Assembly (NCBI GenBank): GCA_021527695.1
Contig: JAKFAO010000002.1
Location: 1,674,501-1,738,500 of the forward strand
Reading direction: 5' to 3'
DNA: 64,000 bases
Origin: Naematelia aurantialba
Lineage: Eukaryota; Basidiomycota; Tremellomycetes; Tremellales; Naemateliaceae
Below the pieces are notes generated by a model. The model saw nothing but the letters and a program-made list of their open reading frames with translations, searched no databases and had not been told where the DNA came from. Positions within the stretch are counted from its first letter, which is position 1. Each line of letters begins with the position of its first letter. Positions 49,549-59,539 of this stretch are shown here, piece after piece. The position numbers were made by a program, and so were the translations under genes.

Positions 49549-50124
49549 TGTTACGACCCTGTCAGGACACTGCCATCAACCAATTGGTTACGTAACAGGC
49601 TCGTAACACCTAGCGTCCATGTCCATGCCACCTGGCAACATACGGAGCCACCCTCGACCATATGGCACCACCCCCACCATGTGGGACCACCTGGCATGGC
49701 CTTTTTATTACTTATTGGAGTAACTGCCATACGGATGGGTGGAGTGCCAGCTGGTGCCAGATGGCAGGAAGTGTGCCATATGGTGGGGACCTCCGAGTAT
49801 ATAAGACGCAGCGTACCACTCCCTCCTGTCTTCTTCCCTAAGGATCAAATTATCATAGGTTACATAGTCACAGGCTCTCTCCTGCGTTCATAGACTAGAC
49901 CATATATTTCGTGCTCGCCCCATCCAACTCTCTACGGGGAATCCTTCCGAGCTCTTGAGGTTGCGGCCTCCTCGCCACTCGTCCTGCTTCGACCCAACAG
50001 CCGTCGACCAAGTCACAAGTTTACGGATCACTAGACGTGATCCCAGTCCTCGAGTTTACGACTCTCCCACCGTCGCTTTCCACGTCGTCTCCGGTTTTCA
50101 GCCTGCCGGGTACGAGTCGTAACA
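49549..50124 (+). mobile_element. LTR A, left copy (solo LTR, 576 bp)
   Basis: Begins TGTTACGAC and ends GTCGTAACA, the TG...CA form of an LTR with short inverted ends. It contains a TATA-like AGTATATAAGACGC near 49796. An apparently identical 576-base copy lies at 52921-53496 in the opposite orientation. No gag or pol internal region adjoins it. The 5 bases on its left are GCTGC and on its right GGATC, so it lacks its own target duplication; the partners are found on the other copy. Confidence 0.88.
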
Positions 50125-50425
50125 GGATCAAGGCAGATCTATCTACTTATATATTGCAGCATCTTATCTATTTCCAATGCTGTTGTTGCCAATAGAATCA
50201 CCTATTTCCAATATTATTACTAAGCATCAATTCGAGGTTTTCGAGGAGGTTGAATTGAGGAATCGAGAGTAAACGAGTGACGAAGTAAGTTATCGAGATT
50301 TGAATGAGTGACGAAGAGAGTGTCGAGGTGATTCAAGTAATAATCGAGATAGATCGAGAGGTTGAAAAGGTTGAAAAGTAAGTCGAGAGTATTCGAGGTA
50401 AATCGAGGTGAGTCGGGTCATGACA
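50125..50425 (+). mobile_element. LTR B, interrupted copy, first half
   Basis: 301 bases that match, inverted, the inner part of the intact LTR B at 52368-52856. It starts at GGATC next to LTR A and ends CATGACA. The missing remainder (193 bases) is at 53497-53689. Together, minus the duplicated GGATC, they make 489 bases, exactly the intact length. Rich in TCGAG/CGAGG words. Confidence 0.85.
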
Positions 50426-51765
50426 CGCTGATGCCATTCTTCGGAATGATGTAGCACTGAATGAAGGTGTCAGCGGCCGTGTAATCGACATCGAGTTTGG
50501 GCTCATCACTCACAAAAGCTCAAGACAGTGAGAGCTTGTTCAGGTTGCTCTAACGCCACTCCAAATTCCGCCATACTGATCCAGACGTAGCGCGGCGGAA
50601 TGCCCAGAATGCTGTCAATTGCACTGGCTATGGCAATAGCATCGGCAGGTCCCTCACCGACACCAATCACAATGACAGCGATGCCTTTGCGATCAGGCTC
50701 TGAAAAGGGGTTGCTTTTAACCGTACGCCGGTAAACGCTGTTGTTCGCCGAGGGAACTGGCAAGAAGGCTTGATGGATCGGGCGCAGAGGTGTTGGGGAG
50801 CAAAAGTCACTTTTGCGGAACGGCGGTAAGGGGTCTCTGCTGTAATCAAGCGTGGAGGCTAGGGGTTGAGCGGGATGCCGGTAGCCGACGTCGATCCCCG
50901 TACGGCAACGTAGACTGTTTCAATCAAGGATTAGCATCACACACGAAGATCAAAACTAGAACTGACTCTCGGACATCTACTGGCTGTCCTGTTGCCAAAG
51001 CCTCTATGATGGCAGGTAGAGCCACTCGAACAGCAATCATGAGGCCAAGCGAGTCCGGCTGGGCATCGTGCAATTTGTAAGCTGCCCTTATGTCTAGCAG
51101 AAAGCGACCATCATGTACGCGCACCGCGCAGGAAAGCTTGTTTGCCGTAACAAAATGGACTATCAGCCCTGGCTGGATAAGCAGCCCGGTCAATTGTGCC
51201 ACCGCCGTGGCTAGCTTTATGGGGCTCGGGTCGAGTGAGCAGCCGAGAATCTGGCGGAGTTGAGCTGAATATGCCATGTCCAATAGCTCGGGACCTTCGG
51301 CCAGCCCAAGGGTCTGAGTGGGAAAAGACGTAAGCATGCCCAACGTAAACGACGGCGACCAAATCAATTCACTTGCAGATCTGTAGAATAGCTCCAGCCA
51401 GCAAAAATCCTCCACATTCGGCTGAGCGCTTCCACCCGCCTCAGCATTTGAGTTTGGCTGAGAACCTGGCCAGACTGCTCCGACGGCACGCGATTGTTGA
51501 CGGCGACAATGGCTGCGGATCTACTCAGCTGAGAACTTGTCAAGCAATCTTAGACAAGCCTCACCCGTGCGTCCCTCAATTCTTGGCTTGAGGCCAGCCG
51601 CTGCCTCCGCTGGGCTCACGAGCCGTACTTGACAGTAGAGAGCTTCCGTCCCATCGGCTCTGTGTAGAGCAACTCTGGATTATTATATTTTCAGCAATCA
51701 TCTCCCGTCTCATGTTGTACTTTACTCACTGGTTCGCTCGCCAGACTGAGGTCACAGTAGCTGGG
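50426..51765 (-). pseudogene. tyrosine-recombinase gene remnant, part 4 (central region)
   Basis: Largest surviving piece, reading on the minus strand from 51765 to 50426. Traceable exons contain DGTEALYCQVRLVSPAEAAA, then WLELFYRSASELIWSPSF, FVTANKLSCAVRVHDGRFLL and LPAIIEALATGQPVDVR. A GT-AG intron just upstream of TGIDVGYRHPAQP leads to VIGVGEGPADAIAIASAID and, after a probable one-base frameshift near 50505-50515, DYTAADTFIQCYIIPKNGIS. An in-frame TAG at 51521-51523 adds to the damage. I recognise no domain here; it is assigned to the same gene because frame and direction continue once the inversion is undone. Confidence 0.6.
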
Positions 51766-52178
51766 TGTCACGATGCTCCGGTCTAACTTCGGCGACCTGG
51801 GACCGCTGCACAATGACTGGCTTGGAAGTGGACGAGTTCCGCGCGAACTCGTTGAGAGAATGAGGAAAGCCTTGACTTGGGACTGGGACGTGGAGTTGGG
51901 GGGACGTGGACTGAGACCTGGGCGATCTAGAAGAACTCAGATGAGTGGTTGTAGACCCGTCGAAGTTAGAGCGAGATCGTTGGGTCTTGGACTATGGGAC
52001 TCAATCGAGGATCGCTGAGGAACCTCACTACAATCCGGTAAATTCTATATACTCTCGTCGAGACGAGTAGATACTCGCTCAACCTAGACGAGTTCCTCAA
52101 GCCCCACGTGACAGCCATGCCGCCATCCCGGTCGCGTGGATAGTCACGTGACGACTCGACGACGTCTCCGTCATGACA
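51766..52178 (-). mobile_element. LTR C, solo LTR (413 bp) with 5-bp target duplication
   Basis: On the minus strand it begins TGTCATGACGG and ends CATCGTGACA. It is flanked on both sides by CTGGG (51761-51765 and 52179-52183), a perfect 5-bp target duplication. Removing it with one duplicate restores an open frame around the CCCAG codons of the recombinase remnant. It contains CACGTGAC motifs. A single copy in the window; orientation is arbitrary. Confidence 0.82.
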
Positions 52179-52367
52179 CTGGGTCATCTACCGCAGTAAA
52201 TTCGACATCTACGACCTGTCAAGGTCTGATTTTGCCAAACAGACCCACCTTGGCTGATTACCTCAGCAGCTTTAAGACCAGCCGGTATTTCCGACTTCAG
52301 CATGGACAAGGTGAAAGCGGGGAAGTTGTCAAGAGCAATCGCACGAGAAGCATGGATCATGGCCGCT
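52179..52367 (-). pseudogene. tyrosine-recombinase gene remnant, part 3
   Basis: Minus-strand coding piece between LTR C and LTR B. It reads MIHASRAIALDNFPAF and SMLKSEIPAGLKAAE. A GT-AG intron (GTAATC...TTGACAG) then joins VVDVEFTAVDDPATVTSV, which crosses the LTR C scar in frame. It continues from part 2 once LTR B and one CCGCT copy are removed. Confidence 0.58.
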
Positions 52368-52856
52368 TGTCATGACCCGACTCACCCCGATTTACCTCGA
52401 ATACTCTCGACTTACTTTTCAACCTTTTCAACCTCTCGATCTATCTCGATTATTACTTGAATCACCTCGACACTCTCTTCGTCACTCATTCACATCTCGA
52501 TAACTTACTTCGTCACTCGTTTACTCTCGATTCCTCAATTCAACCTCCTCGAAAACCTCGAATTGATGCTTAGTAATAATATTGGAAATAGGTGATTCTA
52601 TTGGCAACAACAGCATTGGAAATAGATAAGATGCTGCAATATATAAGTAGATAGATCTGCCTTGATCCCCCCAGGGATCAAAACTCGTATGTTACTCTCG
52701 ATATCATTTCGATTTCCTCGATTCACCTCGATTGTCGATAGTTTGACAAATCTTCAGCCGAAAGCCTTCTGCTTCCGGTTCGAGACTATTTCGGTATAGT
52801 CGAATCGCCCGATTACCCGTTTCCTCTGTCGAATCATCAGAGACACGGCCGTAACA
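52368..52856 (+). mobile_element. LTR B, intact solo copy (489 bp) with 5-bp target duplication
   Basis: Begins TGTCATGACCC and ends GCCGTAACA (TG...CA). CCGCT stands immediately on both sides (52363-52367 and 52857-52861), a perfect 5-bp target duplication. It differs from the split copy by only a few bases (for example GAATCATC here against GAGTCATC there). It contains CCCTGGGGGGATC-type sequence (reverse strand), the site into which LTR A inserted in the other copy. Confidence 0.88.
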
Positions 52857-52920
52857 CCGCTGCTGGTGTTGTTGCTGTTATTGCTGCTGGTGCCGGACCA
52901 GGCGTAAGAGTTTCAGCAGC
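52857..52920 (-). pseudogene. tyrosine-recombinase gene remnant, part 2
   Basis: 64 bases between LTR B and the right LTR A, read on the minus strand. It starts with GCTGC, the duplicate of the 5 bases before the left LTR A, and encodes ETLTPGPAPAAITATTPAA, an Ala/Thr/Pro stretch like the end of part 1. The frame matches part 1 across the LTR A scar and part 3 across the LTR B scar. Confidence 0.55.
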
Positions 52921-53496
52921 TGTTACGACTCGTACCCGGCAGGCTGAAAACCGGAGACGACGTGGAAAGCGACGGTGGGAGAGTCGTAAACTCGAGGACT
53001 GGGATCACGTCTAGTGATCCGTAAACTTGTGACTTGGTCGACGGCTGTTGGGTCGAAGCAGGACGAGTGGCGAGGAGGCCGCAACCTCAAGAGCTCGGAA
53101 GGATTCCCCGTAGAGAGTTGGATGGGGCGAGCACGAAATATATGGTCTAGTCTATGAACGCAGGAGAGAGCCTGTGACTATGTAACCTATGATAATTTGA
53201 TCCTTAGGGAAGAAGACAGGAGGGAGTGGTACGCTGCGTCTTATATACTCGGAGGTCCCCACCATATGGCACACTTCCTGCCATCTGGCACCAGCTGGCA
53301 CTCCACCCATCCGTATGGCAGTTACTCCAATAAGTAATAAAAAGGCCATGCCAGGTGGTCCCACATGGTGGGGGTGGTGCCATATGGTCGAGGGTGGCTC
53401 CGTATGTTGCCAGGTGGCATGGACATGGACGCTAGGTGTTACGAGCCTGTTACGTAACCAATTGGTTGATGGCAGTGTCCTGACAGGGTCGTAACA
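52921..53496 (-). mobile_element. LTR A, right copy (solo LTR, 576 bp)
   Basis: Reverse complement of 49549-50124 over the full 576 bases; I found no difference when reading the two. On the minus strand it is preceded by GGATC (53501-53497) and followed by GCTGC (52920-52916): again two unlike flanks, each the partner of a flank on the left copy. Confidence 0.88.
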
Positions 53497-53689
53497 GATC
53501 CCCCCAGGGATCAAAACTCGTATGTTACTCTCGATATCATTTCGATTTCCTCGATTCACCTCGATTGTCGATAGTTTGACAAATCTTCAGCCGAAAGCCT
53601 TCTGCTTCCGGTTCGAGACTATTTCGGTATAGTCGAATCGCCCGATTACCCGTTTCCTCTGTCGAGTCATCAGAGACACGGCCGTAACA
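53497..53689 (-). mobile_element. LTR B, interrupted copy, second half
   Basis: 193 bases, a direct repeat of 52664-52856 with one visible substitution. It completes the 301-base piece at 50125-50425 to a 489-base LTR B. Its outer end is GCCGTAACA, followed by CACTA, which does not match the outer flank (CGCTG) of the other half, so this copy's own target duplication is not recognisable. Confidence 0.82.
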
Positions 53690-54477
53690 CACTAAGTGAG
53701 TCATCACCATGAGGATAGCCTGCTGATGGAGAACAGAGCGCACCTGAAAATCTTCAGAAGCCTAAATCCGAGCGAGTCAATTCGCTATTCACATTTTTCG
53801 GAGAGCCTCACCAGAGCTGGTCGCAAGGCTGGCTTTAGGCAAGATGTCACGACTCTGTCCTTCCGGCATTCAGTTGGAATGGCAGTCTTCGCAAAATGTA
53901 CGTGTCCTCGTACCGGAGGGTTGTCACCATTAGCTTACGTCGAGATCTTCTAGTCGGCATGGACAAGGCCAGATCGGTGCTGACTCACCAAGCTCATGGT
54001 GAGGCCGTTCGGCATTACCTTGGCCAGGCCCTGTAAATTCAATATTCCCATTCCATCCTACAACTGACTGGCATCCCACTCCGCTAGGCCATACGACATG
54101 CTCTCAGTTATGTTTGGCGGGGAACAGCAACAAGACGCTCAGCTGAACCAAGCTCTTTTTGCCGCGGGAAGCCCAGACACAGGTGCTCCCAGGCACCTCG
54201 ACCATTCAGAGGTGCTGGATTTGCTGGATAACCCGGAGCGTAAGTCTTAGACTGCCTGCTCAAAGACTCGGATTCAAGGCCAAGGGGTTTCATCTCAGTC
54301 ACAAATATAGTAGCAGAAGAAAACTGCCTACTGGAACAGTACGGCTCGTTCGCCACTGCGCCAGCCAATGTCAAAGCCGAAAGCCTAAAACTAAGAAAAG
54401 CCTTTGGCAACCGACTGGCGCAGCTCGCTGACAAGGCATTCAAGCTCAAGAGGGCCCAGTACTTCAGTTGGTTCTGA
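53690..54477 (+). pseudogene. tyrosine-recombinase gene remnant, part 5 (catalytic C-terminus, DUF3435/Crypton-like)
   Basis: Looks like the catalytic end of a eukaryotic tyrosine recombinase. MENRAHLKIFRSLNP and LTRAGRKAGF precede the first catalytic box VTTLSFRHSVGMAVF (Arg codon 53864-53866). An intron (GTACGT...TTCTAG) joins the second box, SVLTHQAHGEAVRHYLGQAL: His 53985-53987, second His 53994-53996 in place of the usual Arg, candidate nucleophile Tyr 54016-54018. Further exons give YDMLSVMFGGEQQQ, a linker, and a helical end LRKAFGNRLAQLADKAFKLK, stopping at TGA 54475-54477. The spacing fits R...HxxH...Y. The piece is cut on its left by LTR B. Family naming is by motif, not by search. 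Confidence 0.65.
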
Positions 54478-54649
54478 TGTCGACTACGGAGCTGCCTGTT
54501 TTGTAATGGACTTGTTGTGCTTTTAGAGTATAGAGACTCTATGACAATTTCTTGGTTCGCTCGCGTTGTTGTGTGGAGACCCCGCAGAATGAAACGAAAG
54601 GTAGTTTGTCTTCACCTCGCAGAATCCAGCTTGTGCTCTGGCAACCAGC

Positions 54650-56415
54650 ATGTCAGTGACGGCTCATCTGCCGACGCCAGCGCCAGCTCGTCTGCATGGG
54701 ACTCCTCCGACGTATTCTCTAGATAGCAGGAAGCGGCATGTCAAGGCGATCCGAATTGGGGATTGGCACATTGCAGCTACGAAGCGGCCCATCCTCAACA
54801 GCGACGAAATAGACGCGTGAGTCTGAGTATCCTCTCTTGGCAAGTATGGATTATGAGTCGAAATACGAAGTGTGCTGCTACATTGTGCGGTTCAAAGATC
54901 TCTGGGAGCGCCAAAGGTGTGGATAAGGGTACTGACTTGTCTAGCGCTGAGAAGTCGTTGAACCTGCCCCTACCCGAAATGACATTCGGTAACAACGGAC
55001 TGTCGGTTGTCTATGCTCCTCCGGTCTCCGGCGATACAGGCAGAGATGCAGGCGGTGCTTCTGGGGTCGACTCCGGTGCAAAGGAAGGTGCCATGTCGGG
55101 CTCAGATGCAGGCATTTTACGGCTCGAGTTGAGGTTCGACACGCTCGAGGCACTCGCGGACGTCGCGGTCGGAGAGGGGTGGGAGGAGAGGGTCGGCGGG
55201 GGGGCCAAGGTCTCCATGGCTGAAGCGTGGGGTAAGAGTCGGTGCGTCGCGGGTCGTTTCGGGCGCGTCGTGGAATCGCAGGGGATCGAGAGGGTTGAGG
55301 GTTTTGCTGAATCGGAGATCCGTAGGACATCGCCATCAGCCCTACTTAGCGCTACGCCGTTACCTAGCAAACCTATCAAACCGCACGACTGGACATACTC
55401 GACCTGCTATTCGGGCTCACTCGCAGGACCCTCGGTAAGTCTCCTGCTATCCTTCTGCGTGAGGAGACCAACCCCTACCCCCCGCTCTCTCCCCCATTCA
55501 CGCCGTTGGCCTGCATGGTGCATGGTCATGTGCCCGTCACACAGAGCAGGGGCATGAACTTGTCACGGCCAGGGACGAGCGCTGATCACCCCGGTGCACA
55601 GAACTGGCAAGAGTCAAGCACCGCACAGATACCCCGCAAGCTCCTTGCGAGACAGGATCCGGTGCTGGACCAGATCCTGTTCTACGACGAAGTCCCGCTG
55701 TTTGAGGATGAGCTGCATGATAATGGAGACACGAAGATGAATGTCCGCATAGTATGTGCTTCCTTGCCTTGATCCCTCTTACTTCCTCCATCCTCCGTCC
55801 TCCGTCCTCTGTCCTCTGCCCACCAGCCTCCGTCCTCAATCCTCCGGCCTCCTTGCGCCCTTCTCTTCCGTACGTCCTCGGGTGCGAGGCGGACCCTTGG
55901 AGGGGAGGCATACAGTGAAGGAGGACAGAGAGCACAGGCGCGTCGGAGCATTTCTAGCGCTGACATGAGGCAGCGGGTCATGCCGCATTGTTTCTTCATC
56001 CTGATGCGTCTGTTTGTCCGAGTCGATGGCGTCTTGTTCCGGATACGTGACGTACGGATATACCACGCGTTCGGGAGTGGAGAGGTGACACGCGAGATCA
56101 CCGGAATGGAGATGGACTATGCGAGCGTCAAGGCGGTGAGTTCCTCGATTCCACGGTCTGGTGTCCCCGACCTCAACTGATGGATCGATACAGCACCTCG
56201 AGAAGCAGTCGGACCTCACGCCACTGACAGACCAGAACTTTGTGCACCAGGTCATGCTGGCCAACGCCAATGCTGGCACTGGGCGTAGAGCTACGCCGAG
56301 AGCCTCGTCAGGAAAGCCGTGGCCCGGACTGGGGCGGAGCGTAGACGTGCTCCATCTGCCAGCGGCCAATGTGATCGACACTGCGAGTTCTGGACTTCGA
56401 GAATTATCATTGTAG
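54650..56415 (+). CDS. TIP41: TIP41-like PP2A/TOR pathway regulator
   Basis: Regulator that binds Tap42/PP2A-type phosphatases downstream of TOR. ATG 54650 gives MSVTAHLPTPAPARLHG and the family N-terminus KAIRIGDWHIAATKRPILNS. A short intron leads to LPLPEMTFGNNGLSVVY, then LELRFDTLEALADVA and the hallmark HDWTYSTCYSGSLAG. Later exons carry QIPRKLLARQDPVLDQI, LFYDEVPLFEDELHDNG, RVMPHCFFILMRLFVRVDG and RIYHAFGSGEVTREI, ending with GLRELSL at TAG 56413-56415. An insertion of about 60 Gly/Ala/Ser-rich residues separates the N-terminal strand from the core. The start lies only 172 bases after the recombinase remnant. Confidence 0.9.
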
Positions 56416-56476
56416 ATCTGGCTCAATCGATGCATATAATCACTATTACCGATTGTATGGGACCTGCACCTACACG

Positions 56477-57759
56477 CTATGGAGTCTCATCCAGTGCCTT
56501 CCGTAGCGCTTGGATCTCTGCAAATCCCGCTTTACAACACCCGCCAACAATGATGCCTCCCCATGTTTCGTCTCCATTCAACTGCCGTACCTGAGCTGCG
56601 ATGCCCGCCGCCCAGTCGTCCGGAGCCATCTTTCCCTCGGACCATTGTCTCGCCACCACGTCATAGATGTTCCCTCCGTCGGGGTAGAGCACAAAAAAGG
56701 GGCGTCCGGTTGTCACTGTGTCTGTCAGCGGGGGATGGATGAACGCAGCTGCGTCGGTAAGTTCGGTGACAAGACGAGAGAGATAGGCTGGATTTGTGCA
56801 GTTGATGCCGATCCCATCAGGCGTGTCTCCGTCCGACATCGGGTCGAGCAATGCTTGTGCAACGGTCGCAGTTGGGACTGCTTCACCATCGAGCGACCGA
56901 GTCCCGTGTTCGCCTCCAGGGTAAGCACTGGTTATCCAGAACCTCTTTCGATACCCCTCCGCTCCCCCATGTGGACGGTCTAGCTCCGACCTGAGAAGCT
57001 TCATTGCGGTCCGGATGGCGCGGATCTCGCGGATCAGCGGCACAGTCTCAAATGCTATCCAGCTGATCGCGCGCCACGTCGCTTCGTCCTGCGCGAATAC
57101 TCGAAGTCGTTCGAGGTGGAACAGAGTCAACGAGTTTTCGGCGGCCTTCTCATCCTCTGGGCTGGCGAACGAATTGGTGTCGATGGTGGGTAGAATAGGG
57201 GTGATAGATGATGGTGTGGGGACGTCCGCGGAGGAGTGAAAGGTGGAAGGAGAAGGGAGATTGGGCCCATGAGGGGGAGGATACCTCCCAGCGTACTCTT
57301 GACCGGGCTTGAGCGTCGCTCCCAGCGGACCGATGGACAGTGCGACGGCTTTGTTTTTGCCCTCTGCCTCTGCGGCGGCCAGGTGTACAGCTGAGCGCAT
57401 GATCGCTCTGGCCTGCTCGACACTGTGCCCCTCGGCGCATAACAGCTCGACGGTCATTTGGTACCTACCCACTAGCATCAGCGCTGGGGTCTCTCTCTCT
57501 CTGTCTCATATTATTACTGCAGGCGGATGACGAACGTCGCTGTCTCGACAATGTCTGCGCCAGCATCGAGGAAGCCACGATGCACGGCCGAGATAGCCGC
57601 TGGATCTGAATGCACCAGCTGGCAGCCCCACAGAGGGCTGGATACGTCGGCACCTAGAGCCTCGAGCGTCGTGCCCTGTAGGCGGGTCAGTGCCGCCAAG
57701 AGAAGCGTGGGGGCACTCGCCATGCCTCCGTCAAGGAGGACGAGTGGTTTGGGCGACAT
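56477..57759 (-). CDS. homocysteine S-methyltransferase (MHT1/SAM4 type)
   Basis: Zinc-dependent enzyme that methylates homocysteine to methionine with S-methylmethionine or S-adenosylmethionine. Begins MSPKPLVLLDGGMASAPTLL (substrate-binding DGG), then PLWGCQLVHSDP and FLDAGADIVETATF. After an intron the frame resumes with YQMTVELLCAEGHSVEQARA and KNKAVALSIGPLGATL, FETVPLIREI, GIGINCTNP and the zinc-ligand motif WGGIIVGGCCKAGFAEI near the end. The Cys-Cys pair in GGCC and the upstream Cys (INC) are the expected ligands. A Pro/Ser-rich insertion of about 35 residues follows the YAGRYPPP segment. It is convergent with TIP41, whose stop is 61 bases away. Confidence 0.9.
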
Positions 57760-58049
57760 GCTTGAAGTGTCCTAGCCGGGTCTCACGGCCTGCCTGTGCG
57801 ACCATCTGATAGAACTTGTGCCGACAGGTCTTGTTTTTAACAGTGCATTACGATGTCTTTTTTGGCGCTTCGCGGACCCTTCAAGCACAACAAACCGTCT
57901 TATTCCACAGCAAAGCAGTAACATTCAGCTTCATCCTCGCACAATTCCCTCTATGCTCAGACCCTTGCTCGTCCCTTGACGAGGTGTGAAAGTGTAACCC
58001 GCTGTAGGACTTTGACGGAAGGGTCCAGACTGTCGCGCTTAGCAAGATA

Positions 58050-59539
58050 ATGTCGACCTCGGCGTCTGGGGACTCGGGTGCGTTGGCGAGCGAAGCCAGT
58101 GAACCCCCTTCACCGCGTCTCCGCCAACGGTCACCGAGCTATTACCGTACCCGAACATCTCACAGCCTCGGCAACCGCGATGCTCATCTCCATCTGAACA
58201 GAGCCACGTCCCGCAACACCGAGGCGAGTCGTTCCTCACTCGATCCGGAACAGCCCAACCCACCTCGTCCCCCCTCGCCCCCGCCGCCAGAAGAGAATGC
58301 GCCGCCTCCAGCAGAAGAGGTGGCTCATTCCAGATTGGCGGCACATTACGCCGGCCTCGTACTCGCTAGCATGATAGGGACGCTCATACGACTGGGCCTC
58401 TCAGCGCTCGCACAATGTACGTCTGGCGAGGCTGTAGCCGTCTAGAAAGACGGGCTAACGGCAACTCTTAGATGATGGGAGTGTTATTTACTCGCTCGCA
58501 TGGTCCCAAGGAGTAGGATGTGGGATCATGGGCCTGGCATTGGCGAGGAAAAACGACATTGTAGCACTGTGAGTGGATGTGCCTCGCAACGCTGGCATCA
58601 CACTCATTTGTTGGCAGATATCCCCCGATTTACACATTCCTCACCACAGGTGAGCTGCCTTCGAGCCACTTGAGATACGGTGGTGCTGATGACTACACGA
58701 GGCATTGCTGGTTCCGTGACGACATTCTCATCCTGGATGCTGGAGGGCTATCTAGCCTTTAGCAATTCCGACCACTATGACAGAAAGGGATTGCATGATG
58801 TGCGATTTCACTTCGGCCATTGGATGACACTGGCATTGATGCTGACTCGACGCAGACCGTTGACGGCCTGGCGTATTCATTCTCGACATTCGCAATTTCC
58901 CTCGCGTGCATCTCGCTTGGCGCTCATGTCTCCTCAACCTTGCCACCTCTGCCTCGGTCCTCGGAGGGATCGGACCTGTCGTTGTCCAAGGATAAAGAGG
59001 TGGAAGAACCAGTTAAGCAACGCACACGCCTCGTGGGCGACACGCCCTTGCTGGATGGCTTGACGATCGTTTCTGCATTGCTGGCGTACCTCGCTGCACT
59101 GCTGCTCTACTTTCTCGCGCCGGTCTCATGGAGGCACCGCGCGACATTTGCCCTTCTCCTCAGTCCCCCCGGCGCCCTCTTACGATTCTTTCTGGCCAGA
59201 CTCAACACCCGACCCGCATTTCTGGATCGGTTTCCCCTAGGGACCTTTTTGGCCAACATGATCGCCACGCTCGTCATTGCAGGCGTGTATGCTGCACAAC
59301 GCCGTCCAGCAGTTCTCAACGCCGTCACGACGTGCAATGCGCTCTATGCTATCCAAGAGGGATTCTGTGGCTGTCTGAGTACGGTCTCGACATTCGCCAT
59401 CGAGGCCAGGGCGATCAAGGGTAAGAGGTGGAAGTGGTGTTACATCGGCGGCAGTGTCGTATTGGGACACGTTTTCGTGCTGGCCATCGTTGGAGGGGTA
59501 GGATGGAGTGAGGGCTACGTAGATGCGTGTCAGGGATAG
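58050..59539 (+). CDS. FEX1: FEX fluoride exporter (two CrcB domains)
   Basis: Plasma-membrane fluoride channel protecting the cell from fluoride. The N-terminal about 100 residues are Pro/Ser/Arg-rich and soluble. First CrcB repeat: YAGLVLASMIGTLIRLGLSAL, then GVGCGIMGLALARKN and GIAGSVTTFSSWMLEGY with the conserved TFSS. Second repeat: LSPPGALLRFFLARLNTRP, GTFLANMIATLVIAGVYA with the conserved asparagine, and GFCGCLSTVSTFAIEA. The chain ends EGYVDACQG at TAG 59537-59539. Two tandem CrcB copies in one chain are the fungal FEX arrangement. About four introns in the first half. Confidence 0.92.

Noticed and set aside
50426..51765. A cargo gene carried between inverted repeats
   Set aside because: Its frame and direction continue the fragments outside the LTRs once the inversion is undone, so it is better read as the middle of the same broken gene.
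49549..53689. A DNA transposon with about 880-base terminal inverted repeats and one internal gene
   Set aside because: The inverted arms resolve into two LTR families with TG...CA ends, exact equal lengths and 5-bp duplications. The arms differ by the intact LTR B segment and a gene fragment, which a single transposon would not explain.
52664..53689. Direct 193-base repeats as long terminal repeats of a short element
   Set aside because: They are the same end portion of two LTR B copies; the direct order results from LTR A insertion and inversion.
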